Source of the DNA: an uncultured Roseburia sp.
GTDB taxonomy: Bacteria; Bacillota; Clostridia; Lachnospirales; Lachnospiraceae
Reading direction: 5' to 3'
NCBI GenBank assembly: GCA_947070915.1
Contig: CAMTDY010000018.1
Coordinates: forward strand, 1-25,301
DNA: 25,301 nt
In this document: in pieces, positions 1 to 6,673 of the stretch
Layout: each line of letters starts with the position of its first letter
Position numbering within the stretch: position 1 is the stretch's first letter
Notes under the pieces: model-generated
What the model was told of the DNA's origin: nothing
The model's database searches: none
What the model saw: the letters and a program-made list of their open reading frames with translations, nothing else
Translations under genes and position numbers: made by a program

Positions 1-493
1 TTACAGAATCAGCAAAGGTATAATCTCCGGTATCCTCTGATTCAAAGTTGTAAACAAGGATACGGTTCTTATCCGGGTCAACGATCCAGTATTCCCGGAC
101 ACCCGAAGTACGATATTTAAACAACTTGGTGAAATAGTCCATTCTCCTGCTGCCAGGGGAGACGATTTCTATAATCCAGTCTGGCGCACCGGAACAGCCT
201 TTGTCAGTGAACTTTGATTTATCACAGATTACGACTATGTCCGGCTCGACATAGTTTGTATCGTCTTTATTCAAAAATACAGCAAATGGTGCAAAAAATG
301 GTTCACAGAAACCGCCTTTTGACTTAATGTAGGAACTTATGGAAGAAAAAAGTTCCCTGGCTAGTGTTTGATGCTTTCGACTGGGTGGCGCCATCATATA
401 TATTTGTCCGTCAATCAGTTCTGCACGTTCTCCATCCGGGAGAGCGTAAATGTCGTCAAGGGTATAGATTTTTTCTTGTGCTAATGCTGGCAT
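1..493 (-). CDS. Uma2 family (DUF820) endonuclease-like protein, C-terminus cut by window edge
   Basis: Reading the minus strand from the ATG at 493 gives an open frame of 164 codons that runs off the left edge without a stop. The protein begins MPALAQEKIYTLDDIYALPD and shows the usual Uma2 landmarks in order: an N-terminal helix ending in GERAELIDG and IYMMAPPSRKHQ (residues about 20-45), the acidic motif YVEPDIVVICD (about 85-95), and WIIEIVSPGSRR (about 110-121) followed by REYWIVDPDKNRI. Uma2/DUF820 proteins have a PD-(D/E)XK restriction-endonuclease fold, and the EPD and IEIVSP acidic residues are the expected active-site positions. The biological role of the family is largely unknown; it is very common in cyanobacteria and present in many Firmicutes. 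The Shine-Dalgarno site is AAAGGAAG about 8 bases before the start. Family call is firm; function is not. Confidence 0.88.
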   Translation of the reverse strand, partial: MPALAQEKIYTLDDIYALPDGERAELIDGQIYMMAPPSRKHQTLARELFSSISSYIKSKGGFCEPFFAPFAVFLNKDDTNYVEPDIVVICDKSKFTDKGCSGAPDWIIEIVSPGSRRMDYFTKLFKYRTSGVREYWIVDPDKNRILVYNFESEDTGDYTFADSV

Positions 494-1362
494 AGAAACA
501 CTTCCTTTCTTGGTTATTGTATGTGGTTGCATGTCTTGTATTCATTTGCGGATAGATGGCAGCAGGGTTATATATTTTGGGATGTCTCAGCAACTTTTTC
601 AGCCATACCCGGCTGTCATTCTCAATAAGGTCAAGCAGATCTGCGATGCCTCTTTCAGATGTTGGGTAAGAGAAGCACAGGAGGGTGTTCCGAGAGTTTT
701 GGTAAGCTCGTAGATATGTCCCCGCTCCAGATCCACTAAATGATTGCTGATTTTGTTCAGTTCGATACTGTAACGGTTTGATATATTCATAAATACCTTT
801 ATTGTGTCGAATATAGTCTTGTGTGCTGATAATTTCCCATTTTATGTCTTCTTCATCTGCGATCGGCGAAACGTCTTCAGCATCGGACGTATAATATGCA
901 GCAATTCAATGTTCTCTGACAGCTTAGTGGTTATGTCAGAAACAGTAACATCTTTTGCAATAAGGTATGTATCTGTAGAATACAGAGTACCATCTGTCGT
1001 CCAGCCAAAAGCAACATTGGTGCTTGATAGTAATGATTGGATTGATCTTGGTTATAGAAACATTGTGTTCTTCCGAATATCCATTTATGCAGTTGAGGGA
1101 ATCCTCGCATAGCTTCTGTAACATATCGGGGGTACTAGGTACACTTAATATGATATGATAACCTTCATCTTCTGCGACAACATGCAGATCCGTGATAGAA
1201 TAGTCAAGGTTATCTGTAATAGTTGTACAAAGCGTCACGTTCTGAATCTGTTTGTTCGGATGTGCTTTCTTGAGTGTTTGTATCTGTATCAGCAGAACCA
1301 CAAGAAGTGAGTGTTAGGGAAACAACACAGGCTGTCAATGGAATAAGTGTTTTTGTGTGCAT
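456..1362 (-). pseudogene. Decayed lipoprotein-like gene spread over several reading frames
   Basis: A good start exists at 1362 (AGGAGG at 1370-1375). The first frame encodes MHTKTLIPLTACVVSLTLTS followed by CGS, a lipoprotein signal peptide with lipobox TSC (Cys21), then a Ser/Thr/Gln/Glu-rich linker, but it stops after 50 residues at 1210. Protein-like sequence then continues in other minus-strand frames: NLDYSITDLHVVAEDEGYHI and onward (from about 1260 to 1030), STNVAFGWTTDGTLYSTDTY and onward (about 1020 to 905), and a frame open for about 150 codons from 905 to 456 containing DVSPIADEEDIKWEIISTQD and IADLLDLIENDSRVWLKK. The best reading is one secreted lipoprotein gene broken by at least three frame changes, its far end now overlapping the Uma2 gene start. 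The protein family is not recognised. The short plus- and minus-strand ORFs in this stretch are fragments or shadows. Sequencing error is possible, but every other long gene in the window is intact. Confidence 0.5.
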
Positions 1363-1373
1363 GGGTTTTCCTC

Positions 1374-1592
1374 CTATTCTTCTGAACTATTAGCAGGAAC
1401 ATATTCCATGATGTCTTCTGGTTGGCAGTTAAGGGCTTCGCATATATTGCTTAATACCTCTGTTGTAACAGTTTCACCTTTTGATAATTTGGCAAGTGTA
1501 GGAGAAGAAATGATTTTATTATTTAATAAATCTGTTTTTTTCATCCCTTTGCGTGTCAATAAATCGAAAAGTTTGTAGTACTTCATGCTCAT
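1374..1592 (-). CDS. Small XRE/Cro-C1 family DNA-binding regulator (HTH)
   Basis: This 72-residue protein is essentially a single Cro/C1-type helix-turn-helix domain of the short HTH_26 kind. Residues about 5-65 contain LFDLLTRKGMKKTDLLNN, the recognition region ISSPTLAKLSKGETVTTEVL and the closing helix NICEALNCQPEDIMEYV, followed by a short acidic tail. Such proteins bind DNA as repressors or switches. The start at 1592 has a strong GAGGAGG site a few bases upstream. Its promoter (1615-1643) is near consensus and its -10 box lies inside a palindrome repeated 60 bp further upstream, which suggests autoregulation. A 25-codon hydrophobic ORF is transcribed divergently. It is a solo regulator with no obvious phage or toxin gene of known type beside it. 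Family call is firm; targets are inferred. Confidence 0.9.
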   Translation of the reverse strand: MSMKYYKLFDLLTRKGMKKTDLLNNKIISSPTLAKLSKGETVTTEVLSNICEALNCQPEDIMEYVPANSSEE

Positions 1593-1612
1593 TGTACCAC
1601 CTCCTCATATAT

Positions 1613-1626
1613 TTAGTATACACTAA
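1613..1626. promoter_or_regulatory. Palindromic operator-like site 1 (TTAGTATACACTAA)
   Basis: This 14-bp sequence has perfect TTAG/CTAA arms around a TATA-like core and covers the -10 box of the XRE regulator promoter. A near-identical copy lies with its centre 60 bp away (1673-1686), and a weaker one, TTAG-N6-CTAT, sits at 1655-1668. The size and symmetry suit a dimeric XRE protein, so it is a likely autorepression operator. Confidence 0.55.
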
Positions 1627-1643
1627 TAAATTATAAGCGTCAA
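1615..1643 (-). promoter_or_regulatory. Near-consensus sigma-A promoter of the XRE regulator
   Basis: On the minus strand TTGACG (plus coordinates 1638-1643) is followed after exactly 17 bases by TATACT (1615-1620), about 23 bases before the start codon at 1592. The -10 box sits inside the palindrome TTAGTGTATACTAA, so a protein bound there would block RNA polymerase. This is direct sequence reading; activity is inferred. Confidence 0.75.
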
Positions 1644-1672
1644 TTAAAAATATTTTAGTGAAAACTATTGGT

Positions 1673-1686
1673 TTAGCGTATACTAA
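1673..1686. promoter_or_regulatory. Palindromic operator-like site 2 (TTAGCGTATACTAA)
   Basis: This is the reverse-complement-like partner of the site at 1613-1626; read on the other strand it is TTAGTATACGCTAA, one base different. It abuts a perfect TATAAT box at 1687-1692 on the plus strand. I see no good -35 element at normal spacing, so the promoter towards the mini-ORF at 1768 may be weak or factor-dependent. Confidence 0.5.
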
Positions 1687-1767
1687 TATAATTTTAACGA
1701 AAGTAAAATAAAATACAAAGAACACTAAAGGCAGACGAAAGTGCCAAAAAGGAAGGAGTGGTGGACT

Positions 1768-1845
1768 ATGGTTAAGAAAATGGACACAATTGGACCTGTT
1801 GACAAACTCATTCTTTCAGGTCTGCTTATATATCTCTTCTTCTGA
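1768..1845 (+). CDS. Possible 25-residue hydrophobic micropeptide
   Basis: ATG at 1768 follows a good GGAAGGAG site and opens 25 codons reading MVKKMDTIGPVDKLILSGLL plus IYLFF, then TGA. The first half is basic and polar and the second half (ILSGLLIYLFF) is hydrophobic enough to insert in a membrane. It is closed by a strong hairpin at 1855-1901, so promoter region, ORF and terminator form a compact unit opposite the XRE regulator and its palindromic operators. Small membrane peptides with this shape occur among type I toxins and among short regulatory membrane peptides. It could equally be the start of a truncated larger gene or a chance ORF. No family is recognised. Confidence 0.4.
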   Translation: MVKKMDTIGPVDKLILSGLLIYLFF

Positions 1846-1854
1846 GATTGAATA

Positions 1855-1901
1855 AAAAGGCTGGTCAATCCGGTTATTCACACCGCTTTTACCAGTCTTT
1901 T
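1855..1901. terminator. Branched hairpin, probable bidirectional terminator
   Basis: An 11-bp outer stem pairs AAAAGGCTGGT (1855-1865) with ACCAGTCTTTT (1891-1901), with one G-U pair. An inner CGGT/ACCG stem (1871-1874 with 1882-1885) sits in the loop. The A-rich left flank and T-rich right flank give short U-tracts in both directions. It closes the mini-ORF transcript on the plus strand. Confidence 0.55.
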
Positions 1902-1966
1902 GGTTCAATGCTGTTGCCGATAAGAGGCATTCCTCTGTCGCTTTTTGAAGCCCCCTTTTTTGTATC

Positions 1967-2101
1967 TTATTCATAAGAATTTGCATAGGTTATTTGCACA
2001 CATTTTTGATGAATTACCGCCGATTTCAGTAATTCAAATTTTTCATTGTCAGTTCCCTTGTTTCCCCATCTGGAAAAATCCACTTCACGCCATGTCAATA
2101 T
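1967..2101 (-). pseudogene. Remnant of a WYL-domain (YafY-type) transcriptional regulator
   Basis: The minus strand carries a 44-codon open stretch with no start and stops at both ends. Its sequence WREVDFSRWGNKGTDNEKFE continues into LLKSAVIHQKCVQITYANSYE. The pattern of a K/E-F-x-L-L-K-x-A-I helix followed by a beta strand ITYANSYE is the beginning of the WYL domain found in HTH-WYL regulators of Firmicutes. Both the N-terminal HTH and the rest of the WYL domain are absent, so this is debris. The rest of the interval 1902-2245 (AT-rich, including a TTG-initiated plus-strand ORF at 1945-2229 that is the antisense of this remnant) holds nothing else I can support. Confidence 0.45.
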
Positions 2102-2245
2102 TTATTATAATCATTTTAACAAGCAGTATCAACAGGATGAATATGAATTTTTACCGCGCATATTCCATCCACATAAGCTCAAATGTTTTTCTGAATGATT
2201 TGAATTTCCTAATTGTGAATGAACTGTAAAGTATTTTAGAAGGGC

Positions 2246-2274
2246 TTGTTTTCTTTTCCCTTTTTCGCTATACT
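2246..2274 (+). promoter_or_regulatory. Promoter of the DUF1015-yesL-glgB gene run
   Basis: TTGTTT (2246-2251) and TATACT (2269-2274) are separated by exactly 17 bases. Predicted transcription starts near 2281, giving a leader of about 58 bases before the ATG at 2339. There is no other convincing promoter before glgB, so the three genes are probably transcribed together. Confidence 0.6.
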
Positions 2275-2338
2275 AAGGGTATGAGTTTTACGAAATCTTG
2301 AAGAGGTCACGGACAGGTGTGGCGATAAGGAGGAAAAC

Positions 2339-3574
2339 ATGGCAGAGATCAGACCATTTAGCTGTGTACGCCCGGCGGCTGAGCTGGCGGACAGAGTGGC
2401 AGCGTTACCATATGATGTTTATAACAGGCAGGAGGCAAAGGCAGAGGTTCAGAGAGAGCCCATGTCTTTTTTAAAGATTGACAGGGCGGAGACCAGTTTT
2501 GATGATTCCGTGGACACCTATGCCCCTGAAGTTTACGAAAAAGCGAGGGAGCTTTTGGAGAAAGATATCGAGGACGGCGTCTATATTACCGATCCGGACC
2601 GGGTATACTATATTTATCAGCTGGAGATGGATGGGAGAACCCAGACGGGGCTGGTGGCATGTTCTTCTGTGGACGATTACATGAACCAGGTGATCAAAAA
2701 ACACGAAAATACCAGGGCGGATAAGGAAGTGGACCGTATAACCCATGTGGATACCTGTTCGGCACAGACCGGACCGATCTTTCTTGCCTACCGTGCCGAT
2801 CAGGAGATCAGCCGGGTAGTGGAAAAGTATGTGAAGACAGAACCAGTCTATGATTTTACAGCGGTGGACGGGATCTCCCACCGGGTTTGGAAGATTGATG
2901 GCAGAGAAGATGTGGATACGATTTACCAGGCATTTCAGAGGATTGATAAGATCTATATTGCAGACGGACATCACCGGGCAGCTTCCGCGGTAAAGGTGGG
3001 GCTGAAACGGCGGGAGGAAAATCCTGGATATACCGGGGAGGAGGAATTCAATTACTTTCTTTCTGTGCTGTTTCCCCACGATGAGCTGATGATCATGGAT
3101 TATAACCGTACTGTGAAGGACCTGAATGGCCTTTCCCTGGAAGAATTTATGGAAAAGGTAAAGGAAAAGTTTGATGTGGCGGAGTCTGAGACGCCGGTAG
3201 CGCCGGAGAAAAAAGGAACTTTTGGTATGTTTACCGGGGGAAAATGGTATGTTCTGACGGCGAAAGCGGAGCTGTTTGAGGGAAAGGATGCAGTGGAGAG
3301 TCTGGATGTATCAGTTCTGCAGGATAATCTGCTGGGACCAGTACTTGGTATCGGAGATCCCAGGACGGACAGCCGCATTGATTTTGTCGGTGGCATCCGT
3401 GGGTTACAGGAATTGGAGCGCAGAGCCAGTGAAGATATGTGCATTTCGTTTTCCATGTATCCCACATCCATTATCGAGCTTTTTGACGTGGCGGATAACG
3501 GACTTTTGATGCCGCCGAAATCCACCTGGTTTGAGCCAAAGCTCAGAAGTGGATTGTTTATACATAGGATCTAG
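2339..3574 (+). CDS. DUF1015 family protein (COG4198)
   Basis: This 411-residue protein has the normal length and the conserved blocks of DUF1015: MAEIRPFSCVRPAAELADRV at the start with LPYDVYN shortly after, KKHENTRADKEVDRITHVDT with CSAQTGPIFLAYR (about 118-152), and YIADGHHRAASAV (about 206-219). The His-rich ADGHHR block is the hallmark. The molecular activity of the family is not established; in many clostridia it lies next to serine biosynthesis genes (serA/serC), which are not present here. The start is set by AAGGAGG placed just before ATG 2339. It heads the plus-strand run and is followed 24 bases later by the DUF624 gene. No signal peptide or membrane segment is evident, so it is expected to be cytoplasmic. 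Confidence 0.9.
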   Translation: MAEIRPFSCVRPAAELADRVAALPYDVYNRQEAKAEVQREPMSFLKIDRAETSFDDSVDTYAPEVYEKARELLEKDIEDGVYITDPDRVYYIYQLEMDGRTQTGLVACSSVDDYMNQVIKKHENTRADKEVDRITHVDTCSAQTGPIFLAYRADQEISRVVEKYVKTEPVYDFTAVDGISHRVWKIDGREDVDTIYQAFQRIDKIYIADGHHRAASAVKVGLKRREENPGYTGEEEFNYFLSVLFPHDELMIMDYNRTVKDLNGLSLEEFMEKVKEKFDVAESETPVAPEKKGTFGMFTGGKWYVLTAKAELFEGKDAVESLDVSVLQDNLLGPVLGIGDPRTDSRIDFVGGIRGLQELERRASEDMCISFSMYPTSIIELFDVADNGLLMPPKSTWFEPKLRSGLFIHRI

Positions 3575-3598
3575 ATGACAGGGAGGAAATAAGCGATC

Positions 3599-4288
3599 AT
3601 GGAACGTTTTTTCAATGCAGACAATGGTGTTATGAGGGCATTGTCGAAAGTTTTTGATATTGGATGGCTCAGCCTGATCTATGTGGTATTCTGTATACCT
3701 TTGATCACCATTGGTGCGGCGACGACATCTCTTTATTATGTGAGCGCAAAGGTGCTGCGCAGGGGCAGGAGCTATGTGTGGACGGAGTTCTGGAGAAGTT
3801 TCAAACAAAATTTTGCACCTGCCACGTTGATCTGGGTGGTTTTTGCGGCTGTATTTGGAATTTTATTTTTTAATTTTACCATAGTCAATCACCAGTCAGA
3901 GTATGGCGGGTATCTGATCGGGGTTTACCTGGCGCTGGCATTGATCGTGCTTTGTATTATGTCCTATGCCTTTTGCGTCTTATCCCGTTTTTCGATGAAA
4001 ATATTGCAGATCTTTCGTTTTTCCCTGTTCTGCGCCTTTCGTCATTTTGCCCATACGCTGGTGCTGGTGGTGATCCTGCTGGCGGGCATCACCGGGATAT
4101 TTTTACCCCTTTTGTTTCCGTCTCCGGTGGTACAATCGCTGGTGCCGATGATCCTGGCATTTGTGCCGGGGACAGCTGCTTTTTTGTATACGTTTCCTAT
4201 GGAGCATCTTTTGAAAAAATACACACCGGAGTCAGAGCCAAGATATACAGAAGATGGTGAGAGGATTCTGGAATGGTACGAAGAGTGA
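3599..4288 (+). CDS. DUF624 / YesL-type integral membrane protein
   Basis: The 229-residue protein begins MERFFNADNGVMRALSKVFD, a typical DUF624 opening, followed by the first hydrophobic segment LSLIYVVFCIPLITIGAATT (about 24-43). Three or four further membrane segments follow, at about 80-97, 103-125, 152-172 and 178-197. The YVWTEFWRSFKQNF loop (about 60-73) between segments 1 and 2 is also characteristic. YesL relatives in Bacillus sit in polysaccharide-utilisation loci and may assist carbohydrate transport, but no activity has been shown. The upstream gene ends 24 bases before it, and glgB starts 13 bases after its stop, so it belongs to the glgB transcript. An alternative role unrelated to carbohydrates cannot be excluded. 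Confidence 0.85.
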   Translation: MERFFNADNGVMRALSKVFDIGWLSLIYVVFCIPLITIGAATTSLYYVSAKVLRRGRSYVWTEFWRSFKQNFAPATLIWVVFAAVFGILFFNFTIVNHQSEYGGYLIGVYLALALIVLCIMSYAFCVLSRFSMKILQIFRFSLFCAFRHFAHTLVLVVILLAGITGIFLPLLFPSPVVQSLVPMILAFVPGTAAFLYTFPMEHLLKKYTPESEPRYTEDGERILEWYEE

Positions 4289-4301
4289 TGAGAGGAGGAG
4301 C

Positions 4302-6638
4302 ATGATGGGATTAAAGCTGGAGGATTACATGGACTGGCCGGAGATCGAAGACCTGGAATATGCGGAGTGCACCAACCCGAAACATGTGCTGGGACCGGTG
4401 GAGACGCGGGGTGACGTGCTGGTACGCTGCTTTTTTCCGGGAGCGGAAAAGGTGTCAGTGAAAGTAAAGGGAAAAAGCCGGCCGGTGGCGATGAAAAAGA
4501 TGGACGAAGAGGGGTATTTTGCGGCATTTCTCGGCTGTAAGAAGATCCCTGAATATTCTTATGCTGTAGAATACGAAGATTATAAAATGGATCTGTGTGA
4601 TGCCTATGCCTTGGAGGATTTCGTTGATGTGATGGATGGAGCGATGTTTGAGGAGGGGATCCATGACAGGATCTATGAAAAGCTTGGGGCTCATCCTGGG
4701 ATAGCCTGTGGATTTAAGGGCACTTATTTTGCTGTGTGGGCGCCGAACGCGGTCTCCGTGAGCGTTGTGGGGGATTTTAATCACTGGGACGGCAGGGTGA
4801 ATCCGATGAAGCGCCTGGAGTCCGGGATCTTTGAATTGTTTGTGCCCGGTGTTTCAGAAGGATATCTATACAAATATGAAATTCATGGATTTGACGGAAA
4901 GACTGTTTTAAAATCAGATCCCTATGGCTATTATTGTGAAAAGCGTCCTGCCAACGCCAGTGTGGTGTGGGATATCGGCGGATATTCCTGGCAGGATGAG
5001 AAGTGGATGGAGCAGCGCAAAAAGACGGAGCTGGCAAAAGAACCGGTCATTGTCTGCGAGCTGCAGCTGGGATCTTTTAAAAAGCCCCTGGCAGAAGAAC
5101 AGGATGCTGGAAAAGAGTTCTATACATACCGGGAGCTGGCGCCGATGGTGAGCCAGTACTGTAAGGAGATGGGGTATACCCATGTGGAACTGATGCCGGT
5201 GATGGAGCATCCATTGGATGCATCCTGGGGCTATCAGGTGACGGGGTACTATGCGCCGACCTCACGCTACGGCACTCCCGAAGATTTTATGTTTTTCGTG
5301 GACACCCTTCATCAGAATGGCATCGGAGTGATCCTGGACTGGGTGCCGGCTCATTTCCCTAAGGACGAGCACGGTCTGGCGCGTTTTGATGGAACTTGTC
5401 TGTATGAGCACCTGGACAAGCGACAGGGAGAGCATCCTCACTGGGGTACTTTGATCTATAATTACGGGCGGCCCCAGGTGGTGAATTTTCTCGTGGCAAA
5501 TGCACTATTTTGGCTGGAGAAGTACCACGCGGACGGGCTTCGGCTGGATGCTGTGGCGTCCATGCTCTATCTGGATTATGGAAAACAGGATGGAGAATGG
5601 GTGGCGAACATGTACGGCGGCAATGAGAACCTGGAGGCTGTGGAGTTTTTAAAAAAGCTGAACCAGAAGGTAAAAGACAGAAAAGATGGGACGATAACCA
5701 TTGCAGAGGAGTCCACGGCATTTCCTATGATCACAGGGCTGCCGGAAGAGGGCGGTCTCGGATTTGATTTCAAGTGGAATATGGGGTGGATGAACGATTA
5801 TCTGGAATACATACGCACGGACCCGCTGTTCCGCAAAGGGCGGCACGGGATGCTGACCTTCAGCATGGTATATAATTATTCAGAGAATTTTATGCTTGTA
5901 TTTTCCCACGATGAGGTGGTCCATGGCAAGGGTTCCATGTATGGTAAGATGCCGGGAACGCCGGAACAGAAACTGGCGGAGCTGAGGCTGTCTTATGGTT
6001 ATATGGCGGCACATCCGGGCAAGAAACTCTTGTTTATGGGACAGGAATTTGGACAGGAACGGGAGTGGAGCGAGAAGAGACAGCTGGATTGGGAACTTTT
6101 GCAGGATCAGCAGGCAGCTGCCAGCGGTTCCGGAGAGATCATTGATATCAAGTCTCCCCATTCCATGCTGAAGGATTATGTGGCGGAGCTCTGGCGTTTT
6201 TATAAAGAGCATCCGGCGCTTTATGCGGAGGATTACAGTGCCAGTGGATTTCAGTGGATCAGTATGCTGGACGCAGACCACAGCGTCATTGCCTTTTTAA
6301 GAAAATATAAAGATGAGACATTGCTTGTGGTGTGCAACTTTACACCGGTAGTATACGAAGAGTTCCACCTGGGAGTTCCATTTGCTGGAAAATATAAAGA
6401 AATATTTAACAGTGACAGTATAGCCTTTGGCGGAAAAGGAAACATTAATCCGAGATTAAGACAGTCCCGAGCCGTGGAATATGACGGTATGGACCAGTCC
6501 ATCGAGTTCGTGCTGGCGCCGACTGCGGTACAGATCTTCCAATGCACAGAGTCAAAGACCGGCACGACAAGAAAGACGGCGAAGACAGTGAGGACGGCGA
6601 AAAAGAAAGCCGGTTCCCAGAAAAAGAAAGAAAAGTAG
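4302..6638 (+). CDS. glgB: 1,4-alpha-glucan (glycogen) branching enzyme
   Basis: The 778-residue protein transfers alpha-1,4 glucan segments to make alpha-1,6 branches in glycogen. An N-terminal CBM48-type module (GTYFAVWAPNAVSVSVVGDF, about 140-160) precedes a GH13 catalytic barrel with all four signature regions: DWVPAHFP (about 346-353), GLRLDAVASMLY with nucleophile Asp416, TIAEES with acid/base Glu469, and FSHDEVVHGK with His536-Asp537. The LYEHLD motif of branching enzymes is also present. I chose ATG 4302 because AGGAGG lies just upstream; an in-frame extension to 4254 would overlap the yesL gene and lacks a ribosome site. The last 30 or so residues after the all-beta C-terminal domain are a Lys/Arg/Thr-rich tail (TRKTAKTVRTAKKKAGSQKK), which the enzyme fold does not need. 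glgA lies 15 kb downstream. Confidence 0.96.
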   Translation: MMGLKLEDYMDWPEIEDLEYAECTNPKHVLGPVETRGDVLVRCFFPGAEKVSVKVKGKSRPVAMKKMDEEGYFAAFLGCKKIPEYSYAVEYEDYKMDLCDAYALEDFVDVMDGAMFEEGIHDRIYEKLGAHPGIACGFKGTYFAVWAPNAVSVSVVGDFNHWDGRVNPMKRLESGIFELFVPGVSEGYLYKYEIHGFDGKTVLKSDPYGYYCEKRPANASVVWDIGGYSWQDEKWMEQRKKTELAKEPVIVCELQLGSFKKPLAEEQDAGKEFYTYRELAPMVSQYCKEMGYTHVELMPVMEHPLDASWGYQVTGYYAPTSRYGTPEDFMFFVDTLHQNGIGVILDWVPAHFPKDEHGLARFDGTCLYEHLDKRQGEHPHWGTLIYNYGRPQVVNFLVANALFWLEKYHADGLRLDAVASMLYLDYGKQDGEWVANMYGGNENLEAVEFLKKLNQKVKDRKDGTITIAEESTAFPMITGLPEEGGLGFDFKWNMGWMNDYLEYIRTDPLFRKGRHGMLTFSMVYNYSENFMLVFSHDEVVHGKGSMYGKMPGTPEQKLAELRLSYGYMAAHPGKKLLFMGQEFGQEREWSEKRQLDWELLQDQQAAASGSGEIIDIKSPHSMLKDYVAELWRFYKEHPALYAEDYSASGFQWISMLDADHSVIAFLRKYKDETLLVVCNFTPVVYEEFHLGVPFAGKYKEIFNSDSIAFGGKGNINPRLRQSRAVEYDGMDQSIEFVLAPTAVQIFQCTESKTGTTRKTAKTVRTAKKKAGSQKKKEK

Positions 6639-6656
6639 CGGGGAGGGGGCTCCCCG
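6639..6656 (+). promoter_or_regulatory. GC-rich hairpin between glgB and the M16 protease
   Basis: CGGGGAG and CTCCCCG pair perfectly (7 bp) around a GGGG loop directly after the glgB stop. No T-tract follows, so it is not a classical terminator. It may stabilise the glgB 3' end or modulate read-through to the protease gene, whose start is 17 bases further on. Confidence 0.4.
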
Positions 6657-6673
6657 GCGGAAATGGAGATCGT

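Noticed and set aside
599..790. Minus-strand 63-codon ORF as a small gene
   Set aside because: No convincing ribosome site, and a longer open frame in the same place (905-456) fits the pseudogene better.
804..1112. Plus-strand 102-codon ORF
   Set aside because: No ribosome site and biased composition; it is the antisense of the broken lipoprotein frames, whose minus-strand products look like real protein.
936..1301. Minus-strand 121-codon ORF as an intact gene
   Set aside because: It lacks a ribosome site, begins in the middle of the signal-peptide-linked frame and ends where coding character moves to another frame, so it is one piece of the pseudogene.
1945..2229. 94-codon plus-strand ORF starting with TTG
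   Set aside because: No ribosome site; its first half is the antisense of the WYL remnant.
4254..4301. Upstream extension of glgB
   Set aside because: It overlaps the yesL gene and lacks a ribosome site; AGGAGG before 4302 sets the start.
6542..6673. Upstream extension of the M16 protease
   Set aside because: It would lie mostly inside glgB in another frame, and its sequence is the out-of-frame reading of the lysine-rich tail.
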